A stretch of DNA of 14,784 nt, taken from NCBI GenBank assembly GCA_013002595.1, contig JABDJG010000349.1, forward strand, positions 1 through 14,784, read 5' to 3'. Shown in pieces: positions 7,177-13,932 of this stretch (position 1 is the first letter of the stretch; every line of letters begins with the position of its first letter). The stretch comes from Hyphomicrobiales bacterium. GTDB taxonomy: Bacteria; Pseudomonadota; Alphaproteobacteria; Rhizobiales; Aestuariivirgaceae. The notes beneath the pieces were generated by a model, which made no database searches, was not told where the DNA came from, and worked only from the letters and a program-made list of their open reading frames with translations. The position numbers and the translations under genes are program-made.

Positions 7177-7351
7177 GGCGACCTTTCATGGCGATACTGG
7201 CGTTTTGCGGACATATAGACCGGATTGTCAGCAAGATGAAAGGGGCGCCAAACCAGACAATTGCAGCAAAGCATTGAAGCCGGTAACATTGGATCACATA
7301 TCGCCATATTGACCATGGTTGATGGGTCCGTAGCGCAGTGGGATACTCAAG
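7177..7351. promoter_or_regulatory. Divergent intergenic region between methyltransferase and cysK
   Basis: This 175-base gap must hold the promoters of both the minus-strand methyltransferase-crotonase pair and the plus-strand cysK cluster. I see no convincing -35/-10 pair, riboswitch or strong hairpin. CATGGCGA occurs twice, at 7174-7181 and 7188-7195. cysK has only a weak ribosome-binding site (GTGGGA, 7338-7343), and its frame has a TAG at 7331-7333, so its start at 7352 is fixed. Confidence 0.45.
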
Positions 7352-8398
7352 ATGGACTTTTACGAAGATGTTCTTGCAGCGATCGGCAATACACCGCTGA
7401 TCAAGCTGAAAAAAGTTTCCGAAGAGACCGGGTGCACGATTCTCGGCAAAGCCGAGTTTTTGAATCCGGGCCAGTCGGTCAAGGACCGGGCTGCGTTGTC
7501 AATCGTCAACGAGGCCGTCGCCAAGGGTGAGCTCGGACCGGGTGGAACGATCGTTGAAGGCACTGCAGGCAACACCGGCATCGGACTGACGCTTGTCGCC
7601 AATGCGATGGGCTTCAAATCGGTCATCGTCATTCCGCAGACCCAGTCGCAGGAGAAAAAGGACGCCTTGAAGTTGTTGGGCGCCGAGTTGGTCGAGGTGC
7701 CGGCGGTGCCCTACAAGAACCCGAATAACTACGTGAAGTATTCCGCCAGACTGGCCGAAAAACTGGCCGCGGACCGCGATGGCGGTGCGGTCTGGGCCAA
7801 TCAGTTCGACAACCGGGCCAACCGGCGGGCACATGAGGAAACGACGGCGCAAGAGATCTGGCGCCAGACCGACGGCAAGGTCGACGGGTTTGTGTGTGCG
7901 GTCGGCTCAGGCGGCACCCTCGGCGGCGTCAGCGACGGGCTGAAGGCACACAACAAGGACATCAAGCTGGTTCTGTCCGACCCGATGGGCTCGGCGCTGT
8001 ATAGCTACTACAAGACCGGCGAGTTGAAGGCTGAAGGCAGCTCGATCACCGAAGGTATCGGTCAGGGCCGGATTACCGAGAACATTGTCGATGCGGTTAT
8101 CGATGACGCTTTCCAGATCCCTGACGATGAGGCGCTGGAGATTGTCTATGATCTGCTCCTGCATGAGGGCCATTGCCTCGGCGGGTCATCGGGCATCAAT
8201 GTGGCTGGCGCGGTGCGCCTTGCACGGGCGATGGGGCCCGGCCACACGATCGTGACGGTGCTGTGCGATTATGGCAACCGCTATCAATCCAAGATGTTCA
8301 ACCCTGCATTCCTGAAGGAAAAAGGCCTGCCGGCGCCGGAATGGCTGCTGCGCAAATCAGACGTTCCGGCAGTATTCGTCGATCCGGAAGCAGCTTGA
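7352..8398 (+). CDS. cysK: Cysteine synthase A (O-acetylserine sulfhydrylase)
   Basis: This cytoplasmic PLP enzyme of 348 residues makes cysteine from O-acetylserine and sulfide. The PLP lysine is Lys44 in NPGQSVKDR (38-46). The substrate/PLP loop EGTAGNTGIGL (69-79) and phosphate-binding loop GSGGTLGG (185-192) are present, and GGSSGINV in the C-terminal third holds the serine that contacts the PLP ring nitrogen. It is longer than E. coli CysK (323) and has EGTAGNTG where E. coli has EPTSGNTG, as in an alphaproteobacterial CysK branch. A related beta-replacing activity cannot be excluded. It begins a plus-strand cluster: alaX starts two bases after its stop, followed by a small membrane protein gene, sseA and a GNAT gene. 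Only one start (7352) is possible because of the in-frame TAG 19 bases upstream. Confidence 0.93.
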   Translation: MDFYEDVLAAIGNTPLIKLKKVSEETGCTILGKAEFLNPGQSVKDRAALSIVNEAVAKGELGPGGTIVEGTAGNTGIGLTLVANAMGFKSVIVIPQTQSQEKKDALKLLGAELVEVPAVPYKNPNNYVKYSARLAEKLAADRDGGAVWANQFDNRANRRAHEETTAQEIWRQTDGKVDGFVCAVGSGGTLGGVSDGLKAHNKDIKLVLSDPMGSALYSYYKTGELKAEGSSITEGIGQGRITENIVDAVIDDAFQIPDDEALEIVYDLLLHEGHCLGGSSGINVAGAVRLARAMGPGHTIVTVLCDYGNRYQSKMFNPAFLKEKGLPAPEWLLRKSDVPAVFVDPEAA

Positions 8399-8400
8399 CA

Positions 8401-9123
8401 ATGACGCAACAGGTATTCCGCGAGCAGCCCTACGAGCGTGAGTGCTCGGCCAGCGTGCTTCACATCAACGAGCGCGGCGGCATCGTCGTTGACCGCACCA
8501 ATTTTTATGCAACCGGCGGCGGGCAACCAGGCGATTGCGGCTTGCTGATCCGCCCGGGCAAGCCTGACCTTGCGATCGCAACAACAGTTTACGGCGATGA
8601 CAAGATTGAAATCGTTCATGTGCCGAGCGAGCAAGACGACCTGCCCGAACCTGGCGATGAGGTGCAGCTGGTGCTCGACTGGGAGCGCCGACACCGGCAC
8701 ATGCGGGTGCATACCAGCATGCATCTGATGTGCTCACTGGTCCCCTTCCCGGTCACCGGCGGCCAGATTGCCGCCGACGGTGGCCGGCTCGATTTTGACA
8801 TCGATGATCCAAGCGCCATCACCAAGGAAGGCCTGACATTGGAGCTGAATCGGCTGATCAGCGAAAATCATGCGATCAGTGACCGGTGGATCACCGATGC
8901 CGAGATGGAAGCCAACCCGGGCCTGGTACGCACGATGTCGGTTAAGCCGCCGATGGGGTCGGGCCATGTGCGGCTGGTTGCGATCGGTGAGGACGGCAGT
9001 GTCGATTTGCAGCCGTGCGGCGGCACCCATGTCCGATCAACTGCAGAGATAGGCGAAGTTGCCGTCACCAAAATCGAGAACAAGGGCAAACAGAACCGGC
9101 GAATCCGCATAGGTTTGCTGTAG
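8401..9123 (+). CDS. alaX: AlaX-type alanyl-tRNA editing protein
   Basis: This 240-residue free-standing editing enzyme removes serine (or glycine) wrongly attached to tRNA-Ala. The N-terminal half carries the GGGQPGD motif (39-45) of the AlaRS editing-domain family. The zinc site is His104 and His108 (HTSMH) with Cys206 and His210 (CGGTH). It lacks the aminoacylation and C-Ala domains of AlaRS, as expected for AlaX. The ATG at 8401 lies two bases after the cysK stop, with GGAAG at 8385-8389 inside the cysK end as the likely RBS. A longer frame that opens at 8173 is out of frame with cysK and adds only shadow sequence. Being next to cysK, it links to serine metabolism: O-acetylserine and serine pools affect mischarging (inference). 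Confidence 0.93.
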   Translation: MTQQVFREQPYERECSASVLHINERGGIVVDRTNFYATGGGQPGDCGLLIRPGKPDLAIATTVYGDDKIEIVHVPSEQDDLPEPGDEVQLVLDWERRHRHMRVHTSMHLMCSLVPFPVTGGQIAADGGRLDFDIDDPSAITKEGLTLELNRLISENHAISDRWITDAEMEANPGLVRTMSVKPPMGSGHVRLVAIGEDGSVDLQPCGGTHVRSTAEIGEVAVTKIENKGKQNRRIRIGLL

Positions 9124-9145
9124 ATTCAATTGTTCGCGGGGCCAT

Positions 9146-9388
9146 ATGGCTGTTCTAAAGACACTCGGCATTATCGTTTCCGCAATTGTTCTGGCTATCC
9201 CCATCAGCTTTTTCACCGCGATTGCAAGCCTGCCCTTGTTGCGCGATGCGGAAAAGCGATGGGATATCGAAGTTATCGGTCATTCCGGACCGGCAGACTG
9301 GGTGCTATGGACAATTTGGATCGTGATTTCGGCAATAATTGCAGCTACGATCTGGCTGTTGATGAGAAAGAGGGGCAATCCTGCATGA
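9146..9388 (+). CDS. Small membrane protein with two transmembrane helices (80 aa)
   Basis: Two hydrophobic helices (about residues 5-29 and 52-72) flank a short polar loop containing RDAEKRW; the C-terminus is basic (RKRGNPA). A GCGGGG precedes the ATG at 9146. Its stop TGA (9386-9388) overlaps the sseA start in ATGA, so the two are translationally coupled. I do not recognise a family. Its fixed place between alaX and sseA makes it a real gene rather than a chance frame, but its role is unknown. Confidence 0.72.
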   Translation: MAVLKTLGIIVSAIVLAIPISFFTAIASLPLLRDAEKRWDIEVIGHSGPADWVLWTIWIVISAIIAATIWLLMRKRGNPA

Positions 9389-10242
9389 GCGAGCATTCAT
9401 CGGAACATCTGGTAACAACCGATTGGCTGGTGGAACATCTAGATGCCCCCGATATTGTCGTCCTTGATGCTTCCTGGCACCTGCCGAGCGCTGGGCGCGA
9501 CGCCAAGGCAGAATATCGCGAAGAGCATATTCCCGGCGCATTGTTTTTCGACATCGACGATTTGTCCGATGAGACCAGTGAGTTGCCGCACATGCTGCCC
9601 TCACCGGTCAAATTCTCTTCGCGGATGCGCAAGATGGGGATTGGCGATGGCAAGCGCATCGTGGTTTATGACACGGCAGGCCTGTTTTCTGCTGCCCGGG
9701 CATGGTGGATGTTTCGGATATTCGGACACAACGATGTCGCGATCCTGGATGGCGGCTTTTTGAAATGGACCGCTGAGGGCCGGCCGGTTGAAGATGGCCC
9801 GCCGACGCCGCGCCAGGAGCGCCATTTCAGTGCCCGTCAGCAATCGACCATGGTGCGCGATAAGGATGATGTTTTGTCGGCGGTTAACACCGGCTCGGCG
9901 CAAATTGCCGATGCCCGGTCTGCGTCACGGTTTTCAGGCACCGAGAAGGAACCCAGGGCCGGCCTGCGCTCGGGGCATATGCCGGGCGCCTGCAATGTGC
10001 ACTACGCATCGCTTTTGAATGAAGACGGTACGCTGAAGGCCGCACCAGACATCAAACAGGCCTTTGTCGATGCAGGTGTCGATCTTGGCCGGCCGGTCAT
10101 AACCTCGTGCGGCTCAGGCGTTACCGCCGCAATATTGAGCCTTGGTCTGACAATTGTCGGTCACGACGATCACTCGCTCTATGATGGTTCGTGGACCGAA
10201 TGGGGCAGTATTGCCGAGCTACCGGTTGAAAGCGATGCCTAA
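9385..10242 (+). CDS. sseA: 3-mercaptopyruvate sulfurtransferase
   Basis: The protein has 285 residues with two rhodanese domains (about 10-135 and 155-280). The active-site loop is CGSGVTA with Cys242; this loop with Ser-Gly-Val after Cys-Gly marks mercaptopyruvate sulfurtransferases rather than thiosulfate sulfurtransferases, which have CRxGx(R/T). The substrate-binding arginine region SGTEKEPRAGLRSGHMPGA (184-202) is conserved. It moves sulfur from 3-mercaptopyruvate, a cysteine breakdown product, to thiols or cyanide in the cytoplasm. The start at 9385 (in ATGA with the small membrane gene, with GAGGGG about nine bases upstream) was preferred over an in-frame start at 9130, whose extra residues are a shadow of the small gene. 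It overlaps the GNAT gene by eight bases. Confidence 0.92.
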   Translation: MSEHSSEHLVTTDWLVEHLDAPDIVVLDASWHLPSAGRDAKAEYREEHIPGALFFDIDDLSDETSELPHMLPSPVKFSSRMRKMGIGDGKRIVVYDTAGLFSAARAWWMFRIFGHNDVAILDGGFLKWTAEGRPVEDGPPTPRQERHFSARQQSTMVRDKDDVLSAVNTGSAQIADARSASRFSGTEKEPRAGLRSGHMPGACNVHYASLLNEDGTLKAAPDIKQAFVDAGVDLGRPVITSCGSGVTAAILSLGLTIVGHDDHSLYDGSWTEWGSIAELPVESDA

Positions 10243-10783
10243 GGCCCGGGCGCCGCGCAAAAAGGCGGCAAAGAAAACGGTTGATACCGTCGTTACCTTT
10301 CTGGAAATGACCGAAGCGCCTCACACCCATGTGCACCCGCCGGCCAATCTCAAGGTCGCACTGATCCACGTCGAACGGCCGCCGGTTCACTATTACCGGT
10401 ATCTGTATGATGCGGTCGGCAACGGGTACAAATGGGTCGACCGGAAGAAACTGTCCGATGCGGCACTTGCAAAGGAGATCCAGGCCGACGGCATCGAGAT
10501 ATTTGCAGCCTATGTCGGCGGTGTGCCGGCCGGTTATTTTGAACTGGATTGCCGCAACCCTGAGGAAATCTGGTTGGCGTATTTCGGCCTGATCCCGGAT
10601 TTCCACGGTATGGGCCTAGGAAAATGGCTGCTCAGCGAAGCAATTTCGCTGGCCTGGACCAAGCAACCAAAAGTCTTGAAGGTGGAGACCTGTACGTTGG
10701 ATGGCCCGCGTGCATTGCCGCTCTATCAGCGCATGGGATTTGTGCCCTACGAACGCCAGGAAAAGACGATGGAGCTGCTTTAA
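10235..10783 (+). CDS. GNAT-family N-acetyltransferase
   Basis: The protein has 182 residues. A basic N-terminal tail (MPKARAPRKKAAKK) precedes a GNAT fold from about residue 25. Acetyl-CoA motif A is YFGLIPDFHGMGLGKWLL (about 115-132), with the HGMGLG turn at the Q/RxxGxG position, and motif B is in the ALPLYQRMGF segment near the end. The start at 10235 gives an 8-base overlap with the sseA stop; upstream in-frame starts, from 10154, lie inside sseA and add only a shadow. The substrate is unknown. It is the last gene of the plus-strand cluster and ends seven bases before the convergent minus-strand gene, leaving no room for a separate terminator. Confidence 0.85.
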   Translation: MPKARAPRKKAAKKTVDTVVTFLEMTEAPHTHVHPPANLKVALIHVERPPVHYYRYLYDAVGNGYKWVDRKKLSDAALAKEIQADGIEIFAAYVGGVPAGYFELDCRNPEEIWLAYFGLIPDFHGMGLGKWLLSEAISLAWTKQPKVLKVETCTLDGPRALPLYQRMGFVPYERQEKTMELL

Positions 10784-10790
10784 AAGAGTT

Positions 10791-11186
10791 TTAGAGCAAT
10801 GTGCGCAGGTTGGCGCCCAACACTAGCGATTGGGTACTGTCCGGCGACTGTTCCGGTTGTTGGTCACCGAAAGCGCAAATCATCCCATAGTTGAAAATCA
10901 ATATGGCGGCGCCAATACTCAATGCCAGTGCAATGATGTGGGCCACGGCCAACAAGGCGGCAAATATGCTGGCGGGAATCCACGCCAGTAGGAGCGATTG
11001 TGGCCCGCCAGAGGCGTTTGAATACCCACCCCACAACAGAAATGCCGAAAGGGCCGCGACGACAACGAGAACCACTGTCGCATGACCTTCCAGTTTCTTG
11101 ACCAGACCGCGTCTGGCTAAAGTTACGCCATAAGGTTGTTCACAGGATTTTGCTCCTGTCGTTGTCCCAGTTTGTGTCGCCGCCAT
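10791..11186 (-). CDS. Hypothetical membrane protein (131 aa)
   Basis: An N-terminal polar region (1-35) precedes three hydrophobic stretches (about 36-54, 65-82, 84-104) and a polar C-terminal tail. The ATG at 11186 was chosen because AAAGGACCCAAGGTG directly precedes it; upstream starts to 11282 add a low-complexity basic stretch without family look. I do not recognise the family. It is convergent with the GNAT gene and has the AT-rich stretch (11290-11360) upstream, which probably contains its promoter. Confidence 0.65.
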   Translation of the reverse strand: MAATQTGTTTGAKSCEQPYGVTLARRGLVKKLEGHATVVLVVVAALSAFLLWGGYSNASGGPQSLLLAWIPASIFAALLAVAHIIALALSIGAAILIFNYGMICAFGDQQPEQSPDSTQSLVLGANLRTLL

Positions 11187-11282
11187 CACCTTGGGTCCTT
11201 TCGACTTTTTATTTGTTTTGCGCCACGCAACTAAACAAGTGCGCGAACCATGGTGTATAGACCGATTTATAGTTTGGTTCAC

Positions 11283-11476
11283 TTGTATTCTTCAGGCATT
11301 ATTAATATGTAAAATTGCTATTATTACTATAATATAATTTAATTACAATTTTATAGACCAACATCACACGCACGCGAACACTCCGCGACAACTCACAGGG
11401 GCACGACTCTTGTTCCGATCCAGCCCTAAGCTAACTGGTCATCGGTTGAAACCAGGTCGTTGCAGGCCAAAGAAAT
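11283..11476. other. Intergenic region with a very AT-rich core
   Basis: No gene is seen in this 194-base gap. Bases 11290-11360 are very AT-rich (runs such as TATAATATAATTTAATTA), in sharp contrast with the surrounding GC-rich genes. It lies downstream of the aapP stop (11477) and upstream of the minus-strand membrane protein gene (11186). It may be a promoter/UP-element region for that gene or an old junction. No strong terminator for aapP is visible: only a 5-bp CTGGT/ACCAG pair near 11434-11454. Confidence 0.5.
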
Positions 11477-12253
11477 CTAATGAAGAATCTGGCTGAGGAA
11501 CAGTTTGGTGCGGTCGGATTTGGGGTTGGAGAAGAACTCTTCAGGCTCGTTCTGTTCCACGATCTGGCCCTCATCCATGAAGATCACCCGGTTGGCGACC
11601 TGCCGAGCAAAGCCCATCTCATGGGTAACGCAGATCATGGTCATGCCGGTAACGGCCAGGTCGACCATGACTTCGAGCACTTCCTTGATCATTTCCGGAT
11701 CAAGCGCCGACGTCGGCTCGTCGAACAGCATGATCTTGGGGTTCATGCACAAGGACCGGGCAATCGCAACGCGCTGTTGCTGACCGCCGGACAGTTGGCC
11801 GGGGAACTTCGCGGCTTGTTCGGGGATCTTGACCTTTGCCAGATACTCCATCGCCGTTGCCTCAGCTTCAGCGCGCGGGATCTTGCGGACCCATATCGGC
11901 GCCAGCGTGCAGTTTTCCAGGACCGTGAGGTGCGGAAACAAATTGAAATGCTGAAAACACATGCCCACTTCGCGGCGAATCTCGTCGATCTTTTTCAGAT
12001 CGTTGGTGAGTTCGATGCCGTCGACAATGATGTCGCCTTTTTGATGCTCTTCCAGACGATTGATACAACGAATGAGTGTCGACTTGCCGGAGCCGGATGG
12101 TCCACACACAACGATGCGCTCTCCTTCGTATACGGTCAGATTAATGTCCTTCAGGACATGAAAATCTCCGTACCACTTGTTCATGTTGGAAATTTCGATG
12201 GCCACCTCATCGGAGACCTTCAATTGCGCCTGTTTCTTGGCTGCCTTAGCCAT
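11477..12253 (-). CDS. aapP: General amino-acid ABC transporter ATP-binding protein
   Basis: This 258-residue peripheral inner-membrane ATPase powers amino-acid uptake. Walker A is GPSGSGKST (51-59), Q-loop Gln101, signature LSGGQ (154-158), Walker B IMLFDEP (174-180) with catalytic Glu179, D-loop SALD and switch His211 (VTHEMGFA). The sequence is of the AapP/GlnQ polar amino-acid type, and the long basic start is usual for Rhizobiales AapP. A GAGGA lies five bases before the ATG. It follows aapJ after 41 bases. The expected permeases AapQ and AapM, which normally lie between J and P, are absent from the gap, so it must pair with permeases encoded elsewhere or the unit is incomplete. Confidence 0.93.
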   Translation of the reverse strand: MAKAAKKQAQLKVSDEVAIEISNMNKWYGDFHVLKDINLTVYEGERIVVCGPSGSGKSTLIRCINRLEEHQKGDIIVDGIELTNDLKKIDEIRREVGMCFQHFNLFPHLTVLENCTLAPIWVRKIPRAEAEATAMEYLAKVKIPEQAAKFPGQLSGGQQQRVAIARSLCMNPKIMLFDEPTSALDPEMIKEVLEVMVDLAVTGMTMICVTHEMGFARQVANRVIFMDEGQIVEQNEPEEFFSNPKSDRTKLFLSQILH

Positions 12254-12294
12254 GTGTCCTCACCCCTTTACCCTGAACGCAGCCAGCCTACTCG

Positions 12295-13314
12295 CTAGCG
12301 TATCGGTGGAGCATATTGGATACCACCCTTGGACCACAAGGCATTTATGCCGCGGGCGATGCCGAGCGGGGTATTGGGACCGACATTGCGCTCAAACACT
12401 TCGCCATAATTGCCGACCAGCCTGATGACGTTGTAGGCCCAGTCGTTGCTGACGCCGAGTTTGGCGCCGAACTCGCCTTCCAGCCCCAAAAGCCGTTTGA
12501 TTGCCGGGCTGTTGCTGGCACGCATTTGTTCCACGTTTTCCGAAGTGACTTCGAACTCCTCGGCGTTGACCATGGCAAAATGCACCCAACGGATCAGGTT
12601 GGACCATTGGTCATCGCCTTCACGGATTACCGGGCCAAGCGGCTCTTTGGAGATGATCTCCGGCAGTACGACGTGCTCGTCGGGGTTCGACAGACCAAGA
12701 CGCTCGGCATACAAGCGCGAAGCATCAGCAGTGAAGGCATCGCACCTTTCCTTGTCATAGGCTTTGACAACCTCGGCCCCGGTCTCGAAAGCAACGACTT
12801 CGTACTGCATGTTGTTGGCACGGAAATAATCGGCGACATTCAGCTCGGTCGTGGTTCCGGTCTGAATGCAGATAGCAGAACTGCCCAGTTGCAGGGCACT
12901 GATTATGCCGAGCGAGCGACGAACCATGAAAGCCTGGCCGTCGTAGTAAGTGACACCGGCAAAATCCAGTTTCATGGCGCTGTCGCGTTCGGCAGTCCAG
13001 GTCGTGTTGCGCGACAACAGGTCGATCTTGCCATCGCTCAAGGCGCCGAAGCGGCTGGAGGCAGATAATCCGGTGTAGGCAACCTTGGTGTCATCGCCGA
13101 ATATGGCGGCGGCAACGGCGCGGCAGAAATCGACATCCATGCCGGTCCATTTGCCCTTGCTATCTGGCGCGGAAAACCCGGGCAGCCCTTTATTCACGCC
13201 ACAGTTGAGCACGCCGCGAGACTTGACGTCATCTAGCGTCGCAGTCTGACCGATCGTGGTCAACATGACCAACGCGGACATAAAGACAGTGAACCGCAAA
13301 AACCAATTCGACAT
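12295..13314 (-). CDS. aapJ: General amino-acid ABC transporter periplasmic binding protein
   Basis: The protein has 339 residues, close to the usual AapJ length of about 341. A signal peptide (residues 1-25, hydrophobic core FTVFMSALVMLTTIG, cleavage near QTA/T) leads to the periplasmic solute-binding protein fold of family 3. VKSRGVLNCGVNKGLPGFSA and the GMDVDFCRAVAAAIFGD region are typical of AapJ. The ATG at 13314 was chosen because GAAAGG lies about seven bases upstream and the signal peptide then starts correctly; an upstream extension to 13407 would bury it. It stops in TAG (12297-12295), 41 bases before aapP. It would deliver a broad range of L-amino acids to the membrane complex. Confidence 0.93.
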   Translation of the reverse strand: MSNWFLRFTVFMSALVMLTTIGQTATLDDVKSRGVLNCGVNKGLPGFSAPDSKGKWTGMDVDFCRAVAAAIFGDDTKVAYTGLSASSRFGALSDGKIDLLSRNTTWTAERDSAMKLDFAGVTYYDGQAFMVRRSLGIISALQLGSSAICIQTGTTTELNVADYFRANNMQYEVVAFETGAEVVKAYDKERCDAFTADASRLYAERLGLSNPDEHVVLPEIISKEPLGPVIREGDDQWSNLIRWVHFAMVNAEEFEVTSENVEQMRASNSPAIKRLLGLEGEFGAKLGVSNDWAYNVIRLVGNYGEVFERNVGPNTPLGIARGINALWSKGGIQYAPPIR

Positions 13315-13343
13315 TGCTAGCCTTTCGCCACCCAAATTAATGG

Positions 13344-13380
13344 ATGCGCCGGCTAAAAGTGCAGTCAAGCACCGGCGCAT
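13344..13380. promoter_or_regulatory. 9-bp perfect dyad around a -35-like box upstream of aapJ
   Basis: ATGCGCCGG (13344-13352) pairs with CCGGCGCAT (13372-13380). On the minus strand the loop contains TTGACT (13368-13363), a good -35 box, 49 bases upstream of the aapJ ATG. The matching -10 is poor (about ATCCAT-ATTAAT near 13345-13336). The dyad could be an operator overlapping the aapJ promoter or a leader hairpin. Confidence 0.4.
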
Positions 13381-13506
13381 ATCGATAGCCGCATGTTCTT
13401 TGAACAACCCCCGGCCCGATCAACACCTCGGAACCACTCACCAGACGGGGCAACATGCTGCCGCCGGTCGCTATCGGAACCGAAAACAGTTTCAAGGTCA
13501 AGGGCG

Positions 13507-13564
13507 CCAAATGGCCATGTGCCGCCATTTGATCAGACATTTACCCAGTTGCCGCATCAAATGG
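13507..13564. repeat. Three CCAAATGG-like motifs in the aapJ upstream region
   Basis: CCAAATGG at 13507-13514, CCATTTGAT at 13525-13533 and ATCAAATGG at 13556-13564 share the core CAAATGG/CCATTTG; the last two form a perfect 9-bp inverted pair. They lie in the 350-base gene-free gap 13315-13664, about 190-250 bases before aapJ. They may be binding sites for a regulator of the aap genes. A 67-codon minus-strand frame across 13337-13540 has no RBS and is not annotated. Confidence 0.35.
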
Positions 13565-13598
13565 TCAATTGTGGTTAAAACCGGCACTGTTCAGCAAT

Positions 13599-13631
13599 AA
13601 AAAAGGACGGCTGAATCGCTTCAACCGTCCC
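13599..13631 (-). terminator. Strong intrinsic terminator, originally of the DUF695-RraB gene
   Basis: On the minus strand an 11-pair stem (GGACGGTTGAA, 13630-13620, with TTCAGCCGTCC, 13615-13605, one G-U) closes a GCGA tetraloop and is followed by six T (13604-13599). The nearest upstream minus-strand gene is the DUF695-RraB gene, whose stop is at 13934-13932. Without the 268-bp element B and one TA copy, the hairpin would begin about 30 bases after that stop. Confidence 0.88.
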
Positions 13632-13664
13632 AAATTCTGCCACGTTCACTATAAGCTCAACCTA

Positions 13665-13932
13665 GGGCCTGTGGACAATTAAGGTTGTAGCGCTGGTTTG
13701 GTCCGATTGGTTCAGGTTCTCGAGTGTGAGGAGGAAGGACATGCTGGCATATTCGACGACGAACGCCCGTGAAGATGGGCCAACCGGGTCAAATCCTGAA
13801 AGGACAAGGCCCATTTTGCCTCTGGACGTCACTTTGAGCAGCTTGAAGGGGGCAACCCTACGGCGCTGCACAAAGCTAGCCAGAGGCAAAATGGGCCTCG
13901 CCAGCACTGCAACCTTAATTGTCGATAAGCCC
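13665..13932. mobile_element. Element B: 268-bp MITE-like structured element flanked by TA
   Basis: Terminal inverted repeats cover 13665-13696 and 13901-13932, 27 of 32 positions matching, with a perfect GACAATTAAGGTTG core. TA lies directly outside both ends (13663-13664 and 13933-13934), a target-site duplication in a CTAG context. Arm A pairs 13697-13710 with 13780-13793 (two G-U, one mismatch). Arm B pairs 13808-13825 with 13880-13897, 18 of 18 perfect. Counted from the left end, arm A closes at offset 116 and arm B opens at offset 144, exactly as in element A. Short frames inside (13662-13907 minus, 13726-13935 plus) are read through the palindromes and are not taken as genes. Frames of this kind recur as hypothetical proteins in alphaproteobacteria by my recollection, which fits a dispersed repeat. 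No transposase is present. Confidence 0.85.

Noticed and set aside
7324..7350. Sequence resembling the 5' half of a tRNA (GGGTCCGTAGCGCAG)
   Set aside because: The D stem does not pair, no anticodon or T arm follows, and cysK starts at 7352.
7324..7350. GGGTCCGTA and TACTCAA, matching parts of the end of element A
   Set aside because: The two matches are split by about a dozen unrelated bases and have no inverted partner; most likely chance.
8173..8400. Longer start for alaX
   Set aside because: The extra part lies inside cysK in another frame and lacks similarity to AlaX; the ATG at 8401 fits the family N-terminus.
11480..12298. 272-codon plus-strand frame
   Set aside because: Antisense shadow of aapP, in which all ABC ATPase motifs are intact.
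13337..13540. 67-codon minus-strand frame upstream of aapJ
   Set aside because: No RBS, contains the dyad and the iterated motifs, and no recognisable domain.
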